NCBI GenBank assembly: GCA_903893215.1
Contig: CAITLJ010000023.1
Location: 1 to 64,000, forward strand
DNA from: an uncultured Ferrovum sp.
Lineage (GTDB): Bacteria; Pseudomonadota; Gammaproteobacteria; Burkholderiales; Ferrovaceae
DNA length: 64,000 nucleotides
Direction of reading: 5' to 3'
This document shows positions 27,876 to 37,405 of this stretch, piece by piece. The notes under the pieces were generated by a model. That model did no database searches. It saw only the letters and a list, made by a program, of their open reading frames with translations, and was not told the DNA's origin. How positions within the stretch are numbered: position 1 is the first letter of the stretch; each line of letters begins with the position of its first letter. The translations under genes and the position numbers were made by a program.

Positions 27876-28793
27876 ATGAGCGGCGCACTCTATCTCAAAC
27901 ATTTCGGCCTGCAGGAAGCGCCGTTTCGGCTCACCCCGGACACCACCTGCTTTTTCACGGGCGCTGACCGCGGCCCCACGCTACAGGCGCTGGTCTACGC
28001 GGTGACCGAAGGCGATGGCATCATCCGGATCACCGGGGAAGTGGGCGCCGGCAAAACCATGTTATGCCGTATGCTGCTCGAAGCCCTGCCGGATCACGTC
28101 GATGTGCTGTATGTGGCCGTGCCCAACCTGAGCCGGCGCGAAGTGTTGCTGGCGTTGTCGCGCGAACTGGGCCTGGAATGCCAGGATCCCGAGAATGCCG
28201 TCGACCTGCTGGCCCGCCTGCAGGACGAACTGGTCGAGCGCCACACCGAGGGCTACCGGGTGGCGGTGCTGATCGATGAGGCGCACACCATGCCAGCCGA
28301 AACATTGGAGCAGATCCGGCTGCTGTCGAATCTGGAAAGCCGCAATGCGCCGTTGCTGCAGATCGTGCTGTTCGGCCAGCCGGAACTCAATCGCCTGCTC
28401 GATACCAGCGAGATGCGCGCGCTGCGCGACCGCATCAAGTACAGCTTCACCTTAGGCCCGATGAGCGTGGATGAGGTGGCTTCCTACCTGGATGTGCGGC
28501 TGCGGGCGGCCGGCTATCATGGCGGCGGGCTGTTTCGTCAGGCCAGCCTGCGCCGTCTGGCGCGTCAGGCAGGCGGCATGGCACGCCGGATCAATATCCT
28601 GGCCGACCGCAGTCTGCTCGCGGCGTTTGCCGATGGCAGCCAGGTGGTGCTGCCGCGGCATGTCGATCTGGCTGTCCGCGACGGACGCAGCCCGCCGCTG
28701 CATCTGACTCCACGCACCTGGCTGATCCTGCTGGGTGGCATCATTTTCGGCATGGCCATCAGCTGGCTGCTGCTCAAGGCTGGACACGGATGA
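27876..28793 (+). CDS. ExeA/MshM-like AAA ATPase with C-terminal membrane helix
   Basis: 305 residues. Starts LYLKHFGLQEAPFRLTPDTTCFF, the hallmark of the ExeA/MshM family, with Walker A GEVGAGKT (54-61) and Walker B VLIDEAH. A single membrane helix near the end (ILLGGIIFGMAISWLLLK) would place the ATPase in the cytoplasm and a very short tail outside. In Aeromonas, ExeA with ExeB assembles the type II secretin; in MSHA loci MshM sits beside the secretin gene, as here (overlaps mshL by 4 bp). I infer a role in secretin placement or assembly. Confidence 0.85.
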   Translation: MSGALYLKHFGLQEAPFRLTPDTTCFFTGADRGPTLQALVYAVTEGDGIIRITGEVGAGKTMLCRMLLEALPDHVDVLYVAVPNLSRREVLLALSRELGLECQDPENAVDLLARLQDELVERHTEGYRVAVLIDEAHTMPAETLEQIRLLSNLESRNAPLLQIVLFGQPELNRLLDTSEMRALRDRIKYSFTLGPMSVDEVASYLDVRLRAAGYHGGGLFRQASLRRLARQAGGMARRINILADRSLLAAFADGSQVVLPRHVDLAVRDGRSPPLHLTPRTWLILLGGIIFGMAISWLLLKAGHG

Positions 28794-30712
28794 ACCCAAG
28801 CTTTTTAATTTCTGCCCGGCGCGGCCTTGGCTGTGCCAGCGTCCTGTTGCCCCTGCTGCTGCTCGGCGCCTGCGGCAGTGCGCCCATCACTCCCGACGCA
28901 GCACACCTGCATCAGGCCAACGACAGCCGGACAGCAACGGACGCTGCCACTGCGAGCGATGCCGGCATTCCTCCGGCGCTGCTGCTGCCGCCCCCCCCGC
29001 CCGCACCGCAGGTCACCGACACGGCCGAACGTTACACCGTGGTGGTGCGGCAGGTACCTGTGCAGGAATTGCTGCAGGCCGTAGCCCGGGACGCCCGGGT
29101 GAACATCGATATCCACCCGGCCGTCCGCGGTCTGGTGTCGCTCAACGCGGTGGATCAGACACTGCGTCAGATCCTGCAGCGGATCAGTCGGCAGACCAAT
29201 GCCCGCTTCCGGATGGAAGGTCCCAACCTGGTGGTCGAGCCCGACACCCCATACCTGCGTACGTACACTGTCGACTACCTGAACGCCAACCGAAACAGCG
29301 AGGCAGAGATTGGTGCCTCCAGCCAGGTGTCCTCGTTGTCAGCCGCCAGCACCGGCACCAGCGCTGGCGGCGGCGGCGGCGGGTCGAGCGAAAAGGTGAA
29401 CACCACCATGCAACACCACTTCTGGGAAACGCTGGTGCAGAACCTGAAGGACCTGTTGCATGAGCCCACCCCACCCGCGCTGCCGAATGCAGCGCCGCAA
29501 CGCGTGATCGAGGCTTCGACCGCCCCACCGCCCGGCGTCGGCAGTGCCCCTGGCACCAGCAACGCTGCCCCGGCATCAGCCGCTGCAGGCGGCGCCGGCA
29601 ATGTGGCGCTGGGCAGCAACCCGGCAGCCGCAGCAGCGACCGCAGCGGCGGCTGCGGCTGCGGCGACTGCCAACGGCAATGCCGAAGCCGCCCAACGCGT
29701 CGCCAACGACGGCGTCCTGGTGATTGCCAATCCGGAAACCGGCGTGATCAGTGTGCGCGCCACCAGTCGCCAGCACGAACATGTGCAGGAATTCCTCGAC
29801 AAGGTCCTTGGTTCGGCGCGCCGCCAGGTGCTGATCGAAGCCACTGTGGTCGAAGTCACGCTGAACGACAATTACAACGCCGGCATCGATTGGTCGCGCC
29901 TGCCAACCGGCGGCAATTTTGCATTCAACGTGGGCGCCGTCGGCCAGACAGGCAGCCTTGGCACGATTGCGGCGCCCAACGTGCCGCAAGGCAATGGCGG
30001 ATTGTCGGTGCGTTATGCCACTGGCAGCGTGGGGGCAGCACTCAACCTGCTCGACACCTTCGGCAATACACGCGTGCTGTCCAGCCCCAAGCTGATGGCG
30101 CTGAACAACCAGACCGCACTGCTCAAGGTGGTCGATAACCTGGTCTACTTCAATGTGAGTTCGCAGGTCGTGCCAGGCAGCAATACGTCCACCGCCTTCG
30201 CCGTGACCACGGCCACACCACGCAGCGTGTCGGTGGGACTGGTGATGGCGGTGACGCCGCAGATCAGCGAAGCGGGTGCGGTGTCTCTGATCGTGCGCCC
30301 CACCATCTCGCGCGTGCTCAGTTATGTGACCGACCCGAGCACGTCGCAGACTGCCAATGCCGTGCCCAATCTGGTGCCCCAGATCCAGGTGCGTGAAATG
30401 GAGTCAATCCTAAGCGTACAAAGTGGCCAGATTGCCGTACTGGGCGGTCTGATGCAGCAAACGGTCGATCGCAAGACCACCGGCGTGCCAGGCCTGGGCC
30501 AGGTGCCCACCGTGGGTGACCTGTTCAACAACCGTAACGACACCACCACCAAGACCGAACTGGTAATCTTCCTGCGCCCCGTGGTGGTGGATCGACAGAA
30601 TCCGCTGCCGGCGGGTACCCAACCACCGATCGAGGCCGATTTTTTTCAACAGCGCACGCCCACCAACCCGGCCCCGCTGCAGCCAACGCCCTTGCTGGAG
30701 CGCCGCTCGTGA
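28790..30712 (+). CDS. MshL-like secretin lipoprotein
   Basis: 640 residues. The lipobox LLLGAC (modified Cys 28) anchors it to the outer membrane before oligomerisation. An N-terminal domain with VPVQELLQAVARDARVNIDIHP and a secretin homology domain (about 325-615: EATVVEVTLNDNYNAGIDW, VLSSPKLMALNNQTA, VREMESILSVQSGQIAVLGGLM, VPTVGDLF) mark the MshL/PilQ family. Two low-complexity stretches stand out: a Gly run near 200 and a long Ala-rich linker (about 265-310). It should form the pore through which the fibre or substrate exits. Confidence 0.92.
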   Translation: MNPSFLISARRGLGCASVLLPLLLLGACGSAPITPDAAHLHQANDSRTATDAATASDAGIPPALLLPPPPPAPQVTDTAERYTVVVRQVPVQELLQAVARDARVNIDIHPAVRGLVSLNAVDQTLRQILQRISRQTNARFRMEGPNLVVEPDTPYLRTYTVDYLNANRNSEAEIGASSQVSSLSAASTGTSAGGGGGGSSEKVNTTMQHHFWETLVQNLKDLLHEPTPPALPNAAPQRVIEASTAPPPGVGSAPGTSNAAPASAAAGGAGNVALGSNPAAAAATAAAAAAAATANGNAEAAQRVANDGVLVIANPETGVISVRATSRQHEHVQEFLDKVLGSARRQVLIEATVVEVTLNDNYNAGIDWSRLPTGGNFAFNVGAVGQTGSLGTIAAPNVPQGNGGLSVRYATGSVGAALNLLDTFGNTRVLSSPKLMALNNQTALLKVVDNLVYFNVSSQVVPGSNTSTAFAVTTATPRSVSVGLVMAVTPQISEAGAVSLIVRPTISRVLSYVTDPSTSQTANAVPNLVPQIQVREMESILSVQSGQIAVLGGLMQQTVDRKTTGVPGLGQVPTVGDLFNNRNDTTTKTELVIFLRPVVVDRQNPLPAGTQPPIEADFFQQRTPTNPAPLQPTPLLERRS

Positions 30713-31881
30713 GCCTGCTGCTGGATGCGCTTGATCGCGCCGACAAGTCGCGCCGACCGGCACCGGTCGGCGAACTGGGGCTGGAGCCGCGTCCGGGCGA
30801 GCCCGGTCAGGGTGCAGAAAGCAACCCCCTGCCGCCCGCGGCAATGCAGGCACTGTTTGATCTGCAAGGCGCTCCCAGACGGTCCAGAGCGTGGCTGACC
30901 TGGCTGTTGTTGTTGCTGATCCTGACCTTGATGGCGGTCGCCGGCCTATGGCTATGGCTGGGTGTACCGGTCAGGACTGAGCCCGCGCAACTGCCCGTGC
31001 TGGCAGTGAATCGCGCCCGACCGACAGGCGGCCCGCCCGTTGATGCCCATGCTGCTGCCGACCGACCACACAGCCAGGCCACGGGGGCAGCGGGAGCAGC
31101 CGCGCAGCTCCGCAAGGCACCGGCAGCGGCGACCGACGGTAACAGCCGCACGCTGCAGCTGAATGCGCGCGCTGGTGCTGACGCCGGGCCGGTCGGCGCG
31201 GCGTCACTGCTGCAGGCGAACCCGCCGAAGCCCTCCAGCGAAACTGTGCAGGCAACGCGCAACCCGACCACCGTGGCCCCTGCGGACATCCGTCTGTTCC
31301 GCACGCCGGCGCGCAATCAGCCCGAGCCGGCTCTGATGGCGGCCTGGACTGCGCTGCGTGAGGGGCATGCTGCGGAGGCGCGCGAAGCTTATTTGCGGCT
31401 GGAAAAAACCATGCCCGACAATCCGGATGTGCAGCTTGGCCTTGCCAGTCTGGCTGCAGAGCATGGCGATCAGGACGAAGCCCGCGCGCGCTATCAACGC
31501 GTGCTGGTGCAGGATCCGCTCAACCAGACAGCACAGGCTGGCCTGACCCTGCTGGCGCCGCCCGGTGGCACGGGGCCGCTGGACAGCCAACTGCGCAATC
31601 ATGCTGCAGCGCATGACAGCGAAGCCCAGCTGGCCCTGGCGGCGCGCCTGAGCAGCGCCGGTCAATGGCCGGAAGCGGAGCAGGCCTGGTTCGACGCCTT
31701 GCAAGCCGATCCCGATAACCCTGACACACTCTACAACCTGGCTGTCGCCCTCGATCACCTGCATCAGTCGAGCGCGGCCACACAACATTACCGCGCAGCC
31801 CTGCAGGCAGGCGAGCGCCGCCATGCGCGCTTCGAGCGAAGCGCCGTTGAACAGCGCCTGCGCGCACTTGCCGGGCAGTGA
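30709..31881 (+). CDS. MshN-like TPR protein with one membrane helix
   Basis: 390 residues starting with a GTG that overlaps the mshL stop (GTGA). The cytoplasmic N-terminus begins SLLLDALDRADKSRR, similar to the start of MshN/GspB-type proteins. A membrane helix (about 64-84) and a Pro/Ala-rich linker follow, then several TPR-like repeats (about 205-390: AAWTALREGHAAEAREAYL, NPDTLYNLAVALDHLHQSSAA). MshN is thought to stabilise pilus assembly complexes in the periplasm. The assignment rests on architecture and gene order. Confidence 0.75.
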   Translation: MSLLLDALDRADKSRRPAPVGELGLEPRPGEPGQGAESNPLPPAAMQALFDLQGAPRRSRAWLTWLLLLLILTLMAVAGLWLWLGVPVRTEPAQLPVLAVNRARPTGGPPVDAHAAADRPHSQATGAAGAAAQLRKAPAAATDGNSRTLQLNARAGADAGPVGAASLLQANPPKPSSETVQATRNPTTVAPADIRLFRTPARNQPEPALMAAWTALREGHAAEAREAYLRLEKTMPDNPDVQLGLASLAAEHGDQDEARARYQRVLVQDPLNQTAQAGLTLLAPPGGTGPLDSQLRNHAAAHDSEAQLALAARLSSAGQWPEAEQAWFDALQADPDNPDTLYNLAVALDHLHQSSAATQHYRAALQAGERRHARFERSAVEQRLRALAGQ

Positions 31882-31966
31882 CGCGCGCATGAGCAGATTG
31901 CCAGGTAGCACAGATCCATCCGGCCACGGCAAGCCGGGGCTGGAGCCGGCAGCCGCGGAGCATCCG

Positions 31967-33700
31967 ATGCCAGGCAAGGCAGATACCGACAGGCGTGCAG
32001 GAGGCGGCGCCCGCCAGATGTTGGGCGAAGCGCTGATCGAACGCGGCATCATCTCGCCCGACCAGTTGCGCATTGCCCTGATCGAGCAGCGTCGCAACGC
32101 CTTGCCGCTGGGCAAGCTGCTGGTCAGCCTGGGCTTCGTATCCGAGGCCACCGTCCGCGACATGCTTTCGGAAAGCCTGGGCCAGCTCAGCATTGACCTG
32201 GCCAACACAATTGCCGATCCGGCTGCCCTGGCGCTGGTGCCCCGCGAAGTGGCGCGCCGCCATCATGTGTTGCCGGTGGCGCTGCAGCGCGAGGAAAACC
32301 GGCTGATCCTTGCGGTGTCCGACCCCAACGACGTAGTGGCGCTCGACCAGATCCGCGTGCTGTTGCGTGAAGACCTGCACATCACCACGGTGCTTGCGCG
32401 CGACTCCGACATCACCTCGGGTATCGAGCAGTACTACGGCTTCGAACTCTCGATCGATGGCATCCTGCACGAAATCGAAACCGGCGAAATCGATTACCAG
32501 AGCCTGCAGGGCTCCTTCGACGAGTACAGCCAGCCAGTGGTCCGGCTGATCGATTCCCTGCTCAACGATGCCGCGCAGCAGGGTGCCTCCGACGTGCACT
32601 TCGAGCCAGAGCAGGGTTTCCTGCGCATCCGCTATCGCATCGATGGCGTGCTGCGGCAGATCCGCTCCCTGCACAAGACCTACTGGCCCGCCATGGTGGT
32701 CCGCCTGAAGATCATGGCGCGGATGAACATTGCCGAAACCCGCGCGCCGCAGGACGGCCGCTTCTCGCTCACCGTCTCCGGCCACCCGATCGATTTTCGC
32801 GTCTCCACCCAGCTGACCACGCATGGCGAAAACATCGTCCTGCGTATCCTGGACCGCCAGAAAGGCATCGTGCCGCTCGAGCGCCTGGACCTTCCGGAGG
32901 GCGAACTGCGTCGCCTGAAGCTGATGATTGCCAGACCGGAAGGCATGATCCTGGTCACCGGGCCCACAGGCAGCGGCAAGACCACCACCCTGTACTCGAT
33001 TCTTAACCGGCTCAATACCGAAGGCGTCAATATCATGACGCTGGAGGAACCGGTGGAATATCCCATGCCACTGATCCGCCAGACCTCGGTCAACGAAGCG
33101 GCCAAGATGGACTTTGCGAACGGTATCCGTTCCATGATGCGGCAAGATCCTGATGTGATCCTGGTAGGTGAAATCCGTGACCGGGATACGGCGGAGATGG
33201 CCTTCCGCGCTGCCATGACCGGACATCAGGTGTACACCACCCTGCATACCAACTCGTCGATTGGCGCAGTGCCGCGCCTGCTCGATCTGGGCGTGCTGCC
33301 AGACATCATGGCCGGCAACATCATCGGCGTGATTGCCCAGCGCCTGGTGCGCCTGCTCTGCCTGGCCTGCCGCGAAGCGGTGCCGATGGATGCCGCCACG
33401 CGCAGCCTGCTCGAACGTCCCGACCTGCCGGCCCCCACCGAAACCTGGCGGGCCGTGGGATGCCGGGAATGCGCCGGCCAGGGCTATCGCGGCCGTCGCG
33501 CCATCATGGAACTGCTCAAGGTGGACGAAGACATCGACGAGCTGATTGCCCGTCGCGCCACGGCTCGCGAAATCCGTCATCTGGCGATGGCGAAAGGCTT
33601 TCAGCCACTGGTTGAACAGGGCCTGCGACTGGTGCGCGAAGGGCGCAGTTCACTGGCCGAAGTGTCTCGCGTGGTCGACCTGACCGACCGGGTGGCCTGA
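31967..33700 (+). CDS. MshE-like pilus/secretion assembly ATPase (GspE/PilB family)
   Basis: 577 residues. An N-terminal MshEN domain (LGEALIERGIISPDQLRIAL), the type II/IV ATPase core with Walker A GPTGSGKTTT, Asp box EPVEYPMP, Walker B and HTNSS, plus a tetracysteine zinc site (CLAC and CREC) are present. It should power subunit polymerisation. MshE-type N domains bind cyclic di-GMP, so second-messenger control is possible. I chose the ATG at 31967 because GGAG lies 6 nt upstream; an ATG at 31889 would add 26 residues and follow mshN more closely. No PilT-like retraction ATPase is found in the island. Confidence 0.9.
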   Translation: MPGKADTDRRAGGGARQMLGEALIERGIISPDQLRIALIEQRRNALPLGKLLVSLGFVSEATVRDMLSESLGQLSIDLANTIADPAALALVPREVARRHHVLPVALQREENRLILAVSDPNDVVALDQIRVLLREDLHITTVLARDSDITSGIEQYYGFELSIDGILHEIETGEIDYQSLQGSFDEYSQPVVRLIDSLLNDAAQQGASDVHFEPEQGFLRIRYRIDGVLRQIRSLHKTYWPAMVVRLKIMARMNIAETRAPQDGRFSLTVSGHPIDFRVSTQLTTHGENIVLRILDRQKGIVPLERLDLPEGELRRLKLMIARPEGMILVTGPTGSGKTTTLYSILNRLNTEGVNIMTLEEPVEYPMPLIRQTSVNEAAKMDFANGIRSMMRQDPDVILVGEIRDRDTAEMAFRAAMTGHQVYTTLHTNSSIGAVPRLLDLGVLPDIMAGNIIGVIAQRLVRLLCLACREAVPMDAATRSLLERPDLPAPTETWRAVGCRECAGQGYRGRRAIMELLKVDEDIDELIARRATAREIRHLAMAKGFQPLVEQGLRLVREGRSSLAEVSRVVDLTDRVA

Positions 33701-33703
33701 CCC

Positions 33704-34903
33704 ATGGCCGTTTACCGGTATCGGGCAATGGATCAGCAGGGCAGCATCGTGCGCGGCACGCTGGAGGCGGTCAACCCGCTCGACCTCGAAATGCGCCTGC
33801 GCCGCATCTCGCTCGACCTGATCACTTTCCGCGCCCAGTCGCAACGACGACTGCGCAAGGTGGTGCGCGGCCGCGCCGACCTGATCAATTTCTGCTTCCA
33901 CATGGAGCAGTTGCTGCGTGCCGGCGTGCCGCTGGTCGATGCGCTACGTGACCTGCGTGACTCTGGCGGGGAACGCGGGCTGCGCGACCTCACCGCCAAC
34001 CTGATTGAAGGCATCGAAGGCGGCGCGCGCCTGTCGGATGCCATGGAACAACAGGGAGGCGCCTTTGATGCCGTGTTCGTGAACCTCGTGCGTGCCGGCG
34101 AAGAATCCGGCGAACTTCCCGAGGTGCTTAACCAACTCACCATTAATCTGCGCTGGCAGGACGAGATGATGGCCCAGACGCGCAAGCTGCTGCTTTATCC
34201 GCTGACCAGCGGTGCGGCCGTGGTCGGCATGGTGCTGTTCCTGTTCATCTATCTGGTGCCGCGCCTGGCCGAAGTACTGCGCACCCTGTCCCGCGACCTG
34301 CCGCCCGGCACGCGCATGCTGCTTGCGATTTCCGATTTCATCACGGCCTGGTGGCCGGCGCTGCTGGCCGGCCCGCTGGTGCTGTGCGCGCTGGCAGTCC
34401 TGCTGGTGCAGCGCAGCCAGAACCTGCGGCTGCGCTGGGACCGCGTGTTGCTGGGCATCCCGCTGTTTGGCCCGATCCTGCTGAAAATCATCCTGGCGCG
34501 TTTTTCCACCTACTTTGCGCTCATGTATGGCGCCGGCATCCCGATCCTGGACTGCATCCGTACGTCAGAACGGATCGTTGGCAACGCGGCAGTCAAGGAA
34601 GGGCTGGAACGGGTGGGGCGCGCCATCGGCGACGGCCAGGGGCTGACCGCCGCCTTTCGTTCGGTGGGAGTCTTCCCACCCCTGGTATTGCGCATGCTGA
34701 GCATCGGCGAGACCACCGGCGGACTGGACCGCTCCCTGCAGAACGTGGCGTATTTCTACAACCGGGATGTGCGCGAAGCCGTGGACAGCCTGCAGGAACT
34801 GATCCAGCCAATCATCCTGCTGGTCTTTGGCACCATCCTGGCCGGCGTATTGGTGCCGGTGTTCGGGCCGATCTACGACACCGTGGCCCAGGTCAAATTC
34901 TGA
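33704..34903 (+). CDS. MshG-like inner-membrane platform protein (GspF/PilC family)
   Basis: 399 residues with two repeated GspF domains (about 60-185 and 265-390), each ending in membrane helices. The typical FCFHMEQLLRAGVPLVDALRDLRDSGG appears in part as NFCFHMEQLLRAGVPLVDAL. The second half has YFALMYGAGIPILDCI and SIGETTGGLDRSLQNVAYFY. It is the membrane platform that couples the ATPase to pilin polymerisation. It starts 3 bp after mshE. Confidence 0.93.
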   Translation: MAVYRYRAMDQQGSIVRGTLEAVNPLDLEMRLRRISLDLITFRAQSQRRLRKVVRGRADLINFCFHMEQLLRAGVPLVDALRDLRDSGGERGLRDLTANLIEGIEGGARLSDAMEQQGGAFDAVFVNLVRAGEESGELPEVLNQLTINLRWQDEMMAQTRKLLLYPLTSGAAVVGMVLFLFIYLVPRLAEVLRTLSRDLPPGTRMLLAISDFITAWWPALLAGPLVLCALAVLLVQRSQNLRLRWDRVLLGIPLFGPILLKIILARFSTYFALMYGAGIPILDCIRTSERIVGNAAVKEGLERVGRAIGDGQGLTAAFRSVGVFPPLVLRMLSIGETTGGLDRSLQNVAYFYNRDVREAVDSLQELIQPIILLVFGTILAGVLVPVFGPIYDTVAQVKF

Positions 34904-34925
34904 TCATGCACCTGCGAAGCCGATC

Positions 34926-36512
34926 ATGCTGACCCGACACCTGCTTCATCTCAGCAATCAGGAAATGGTGTGTGTCCCCTGGCGATTTGGCCAGCCGCTG
35001 GCCGAGCACCGCTTTGCTGCAGACGCCGCCGGGCTGGCGGCATTTCGCACCTATCTGACCGACTGGCGCAATGTGCCTGCCTATCTGGCCATCGACCTGA
35101 TCGAGGAAGACTTCCGGATCGAAACCCTGCCGCACCTGCGCTGGCTGGACCGGCGCACAGTAGTGAAACGCCGGCTGGGTCAGATGTACCGCAACACCCC
35201 GTTCCGTCTGGCAATGCTGCAGGGCCGTGAAACCACGGGCCGGCGCGACGACATAATGCTATGCACGGCAATCACCCAGAGCGAAGGCCTGTCCAGCTGG
35301 CTGGACGTAATCGGGGAGTGTCGCATCCCTCTGCTTGGCATCTATCCGACCGCGCTGCTCGGCGAACAGTTGCTACGCGCGCTGGGGCAGCCGGCGGGCC
35401 CTGTACTGACCGTTACACCGCTGGGCCATGGCGCCGTCAGGATCAGCTTTTTCCAGCAAGGCCGCCTGAAATTCAGCCGCATCTCGGAGCCCGGCGGCCA
35501 GGGATATGTCGACGAAGTCGACCGCTTCCGCGAAGAAGCTCGCAAGACACTTCAGTACGTGGCAGCCCAATCCTGGTATGAGCGCGGACAGACACCGGCC
35601 ACGCTGGTGATTGCCCCAACGGTGCTGACCGAGCGGATCCGGCTGCGCTGGTTGGCAGAGGATGCCTCGGCACAGGTCGTGACGCCTGGTGAGCTGGCCC
35701 TGCGCCTGCGGCTGCCAACCCCGGGGGCAGGCGCCAGCGCCACGGCGATCCTGCTGCAGTTACTGATGCAACGCCGTCCGCCTGCCCAGCTCGCACCGCG
35801 CGAACGGGTGCGTGACGGGCGACTCTGGTACGTGCGTACGGCCCTGTTTGCCCTGAGTGGCCTCGCAGGCGCTGCAGCCATCGTCCTCGCCCTTCTCGAC
35901 CTGCACCAGGGAATGCAGGTGCGCGACCAGCAACACATGCTGCAGGACCAGCTGGCCGGGGACCGGCAGCAGATCGAGCAGCTGCAGTCCAGCCTGCCAG
36001 CCAGCACCACGCCGCCCGACCTGATGAGCGCCACGGTTCGCTTCCAGCAAAACGAAGTGCTGCATCGGCCGCGCCTGCAGGACCTGCTGCCTGTGCTCGC
36101 GGACAGCCTGGCCCGACAACCGGCCATCGAATTGCACCGGCTGTCCTGGTTGGTGACCACGACGCCACCTGCGGCCATCGTGAGCCCGCTGCGCGACAAC
36201 GGCACGGGTACTGCGGGATCGGCTGCACAGGACACCCTTTTGCTGAACGGGGCGACCCCACGCACTTTCTTTGTCGATGCACGCATCGAGGCGGAGGTGC
36301 GCGGTGGTGCCGATCATCACGAGGCAGCGCTGGCAGAGGTTGAGCAGCTGGTCCGGCAACTGGGCGCGCCCACCCGCCAGGTGCAGTTGCTCGTGCCGCC
36401 ATTTGACGCCAGCCCGAAGCATGCGCTGGCGGGCGACGCCCTGGCCCCGGGACGTCGCCCGGCCACTTTCATCCTGCGCATGATTGAACGTCATGCCCCG
36501 CCGGCACCATGA
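34926..36512 (+). CDS. MshI/PilM-PilN-like assembly protein (apparent fusion)
   Basis: 528 residues. The N-terminal ~300 residues look like the actin-fold cytoplasmic domain of GspL/MshI (YLAIDLIEEDFRIETLP, LSSWLDVIGECRIPLLGIYP). A single membrane helix (about 308-330, ALFALSGLAGAAAIVLALL) follows, then a periplasmic helical segment (HMLQDQLAGDRQQIEQLQ) and a ferredoxin-like C-terminal domain. That is PilM plus PilN, or a GspL-like protein, in one chain. The start ATG at 34926 is 22 bp after mshG. The 3' end overlaps the next gene by 4 bp. The family assignment is by layout and position rather than by strong motifs. Confidence 0.7.
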   Translation: MLTRHLLHLSNQEMVCVPWRFGQPLAEHRFAADAAGLAAFRTYLTDWRNVPAYLAIDLIEEDFRIETLPHLRWLDRRTVVKRRLGQMYRNTPFRLAMLQGRETTGRRDDIMLCTAITQSEGLSSWLDVIGECRIPLLGIYPTALLGEQLLRALGQPAGPVLTVTPLGHGAVRISFFQQGRLKFSRISEPGGQGYVDEVDRFREEARKTLQYVAAQSWYERGQTPATLVIAPTVLTERIRLRWLAEDASAQVVTPGELALRLRLPTPGAGASATAILLQLLMQRRPPAQLAPRERVRDGRLWYVRTALFALSGLAGAAAIVLALLDLHQGMQVRDQQHMLQDQLAGDRQQIEQLQSSLPASTTPPDLMSATVRFQQNEVLHRPRLQDLLPVLADSLARQPAIELHRLSWLVTTTPPAAIVSPLRDNGTGTAGSAAQDTLLLNGATPRTFFVDARIEAEVRGGADHHEAALAEVEQLVRQLGAPTRQVQLLVPPFDASPKHALAGDALAPGRRPATFILRMIERHAPPAP

Positions 36513-37405
36513 GCCGCCCGAAGCCGTCAATCGCCCCACTGCACCTGCCCTTGCTGGTGCTGCTTGTCACCCTGGCCTGTGCAGCGCTGCTGGACTATGC
36601 GACGAGCCGCTTTCTGACCGACATGGAAGATTCCCAGTCCAGACTTGAGCATGACGTCAGCGCGACCCGTATCCGCAAGTTGCAGATTCGCAATCGCGAA
36701 GCCAGCTTCCGCGCCGACGCCGACGCGTTCCGTCAACTGGAACTGCGCGGCATTCGCGGACCAGAGCAGCGTCTGGCCTGGGTGGCCATCACCGAAGCGC
36801 TGGCCCGGGAGTTCCGGCTGAGCCGTTCGGATTACCAGCTGGCAGCGCAGCGACCGTTTGCCCAGATCGCCACGGACGAGGGCAAGGTGGTGCGACTGAA
36901 CGCCAGTCGGGTCGCCGTGTCACTCGATGCCGCACACGAGGGGCGCCTGCTCGGCTTTCTGCAAGGGCTGGATGCCCGGGTGCCCGGTCTGCTGCTGGCA
37001 CGGCAGTGCCAATTTGACAGTTCGGGCGGCGATACCCCACTGGTGCACGCCAACTGCAGCCTGGACTGGGTCACCATGGACGCCGCCGGATTGCCCGCCA
37101 TGCCAGGCCTGCGTGCGGACAGCCCTGACCGCAAAGCCGGTCTGGTCGACATTGGCACCGCCCGCCCGATCAGCGATAGCGGTCGCCTGTTCACCACCGC
37201 GGCGCAGCGCCATCGCATCGACGCTGGCGGCTTGCCCGCCAATGCGTCAGCGGTGGGGCGTCCGCTGACCGCTATTGCGCCAAGGGCATTGCCGCCAGAC
37301 CAGCAGTCCGCGCTGAGCGGATTCGTGCTGCGCAGCGGCGGCAGAAATACTTACTGGCTGGACGACTCAGGAAGCCCGCACAGCAGTCCCGTAACTGGCC
37401 GCTGA
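36509..37405 (+). CDS. MshJ/PilO-like protein with C-terminal MshK-like module
   Basis: 298 residues. An N-terminal membrane helix (LPLLVLLVTLACAALLDYA), a coiled coil (about 32-75) and an alpha/beta domain match PilO/MshJ. From about residue 215 the sequence GRLFTTAAQRHRID, then LSGFVLRSGGRNTYWLDD, recalls the small MshK/GspB-type proteins that read 'RLFFTPAQR ... LNGVVRRSDGRTTVWING' (paraphrased from memory). So one gene may combine MshJ and MshK. Its stop lies inside the convergent kinase gene (39-bp overlap). Confidence 0.65.
   Translation: MSRPKPSIAPLHLPLLVLLVTLACAALLDYATSRFLTDMEDSQSRLEHDVSATRIRKLQIRNREASFRADADAFRQLELRGIRGPEQRLAWVAITEALAREFRLSRSDYQLAAQRPFAQIATDEGKVVRLNASRVAVSLDAAHEGRLLGFLQGLDARVPGLLLARQCQFDSSGGDTPLVHANCSLDWVTMDAAGLPAMPGLRADSPDRKAGLVDIGTARPISDSGRLFTTAAQRHRIDAGGLPANASAVGRPLTAIAPRALPPDQQSALSGFVLRSGGRNTYWLDDSGSPHSSPVTGR

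Noticed and set aside
31520-33580. Very long open frame (686 codons) antisense to mshE
   Set aside because: It mirrors the mshE frame in high-GC DNA and has no recognisable domain or signal; it is a shadow frame.
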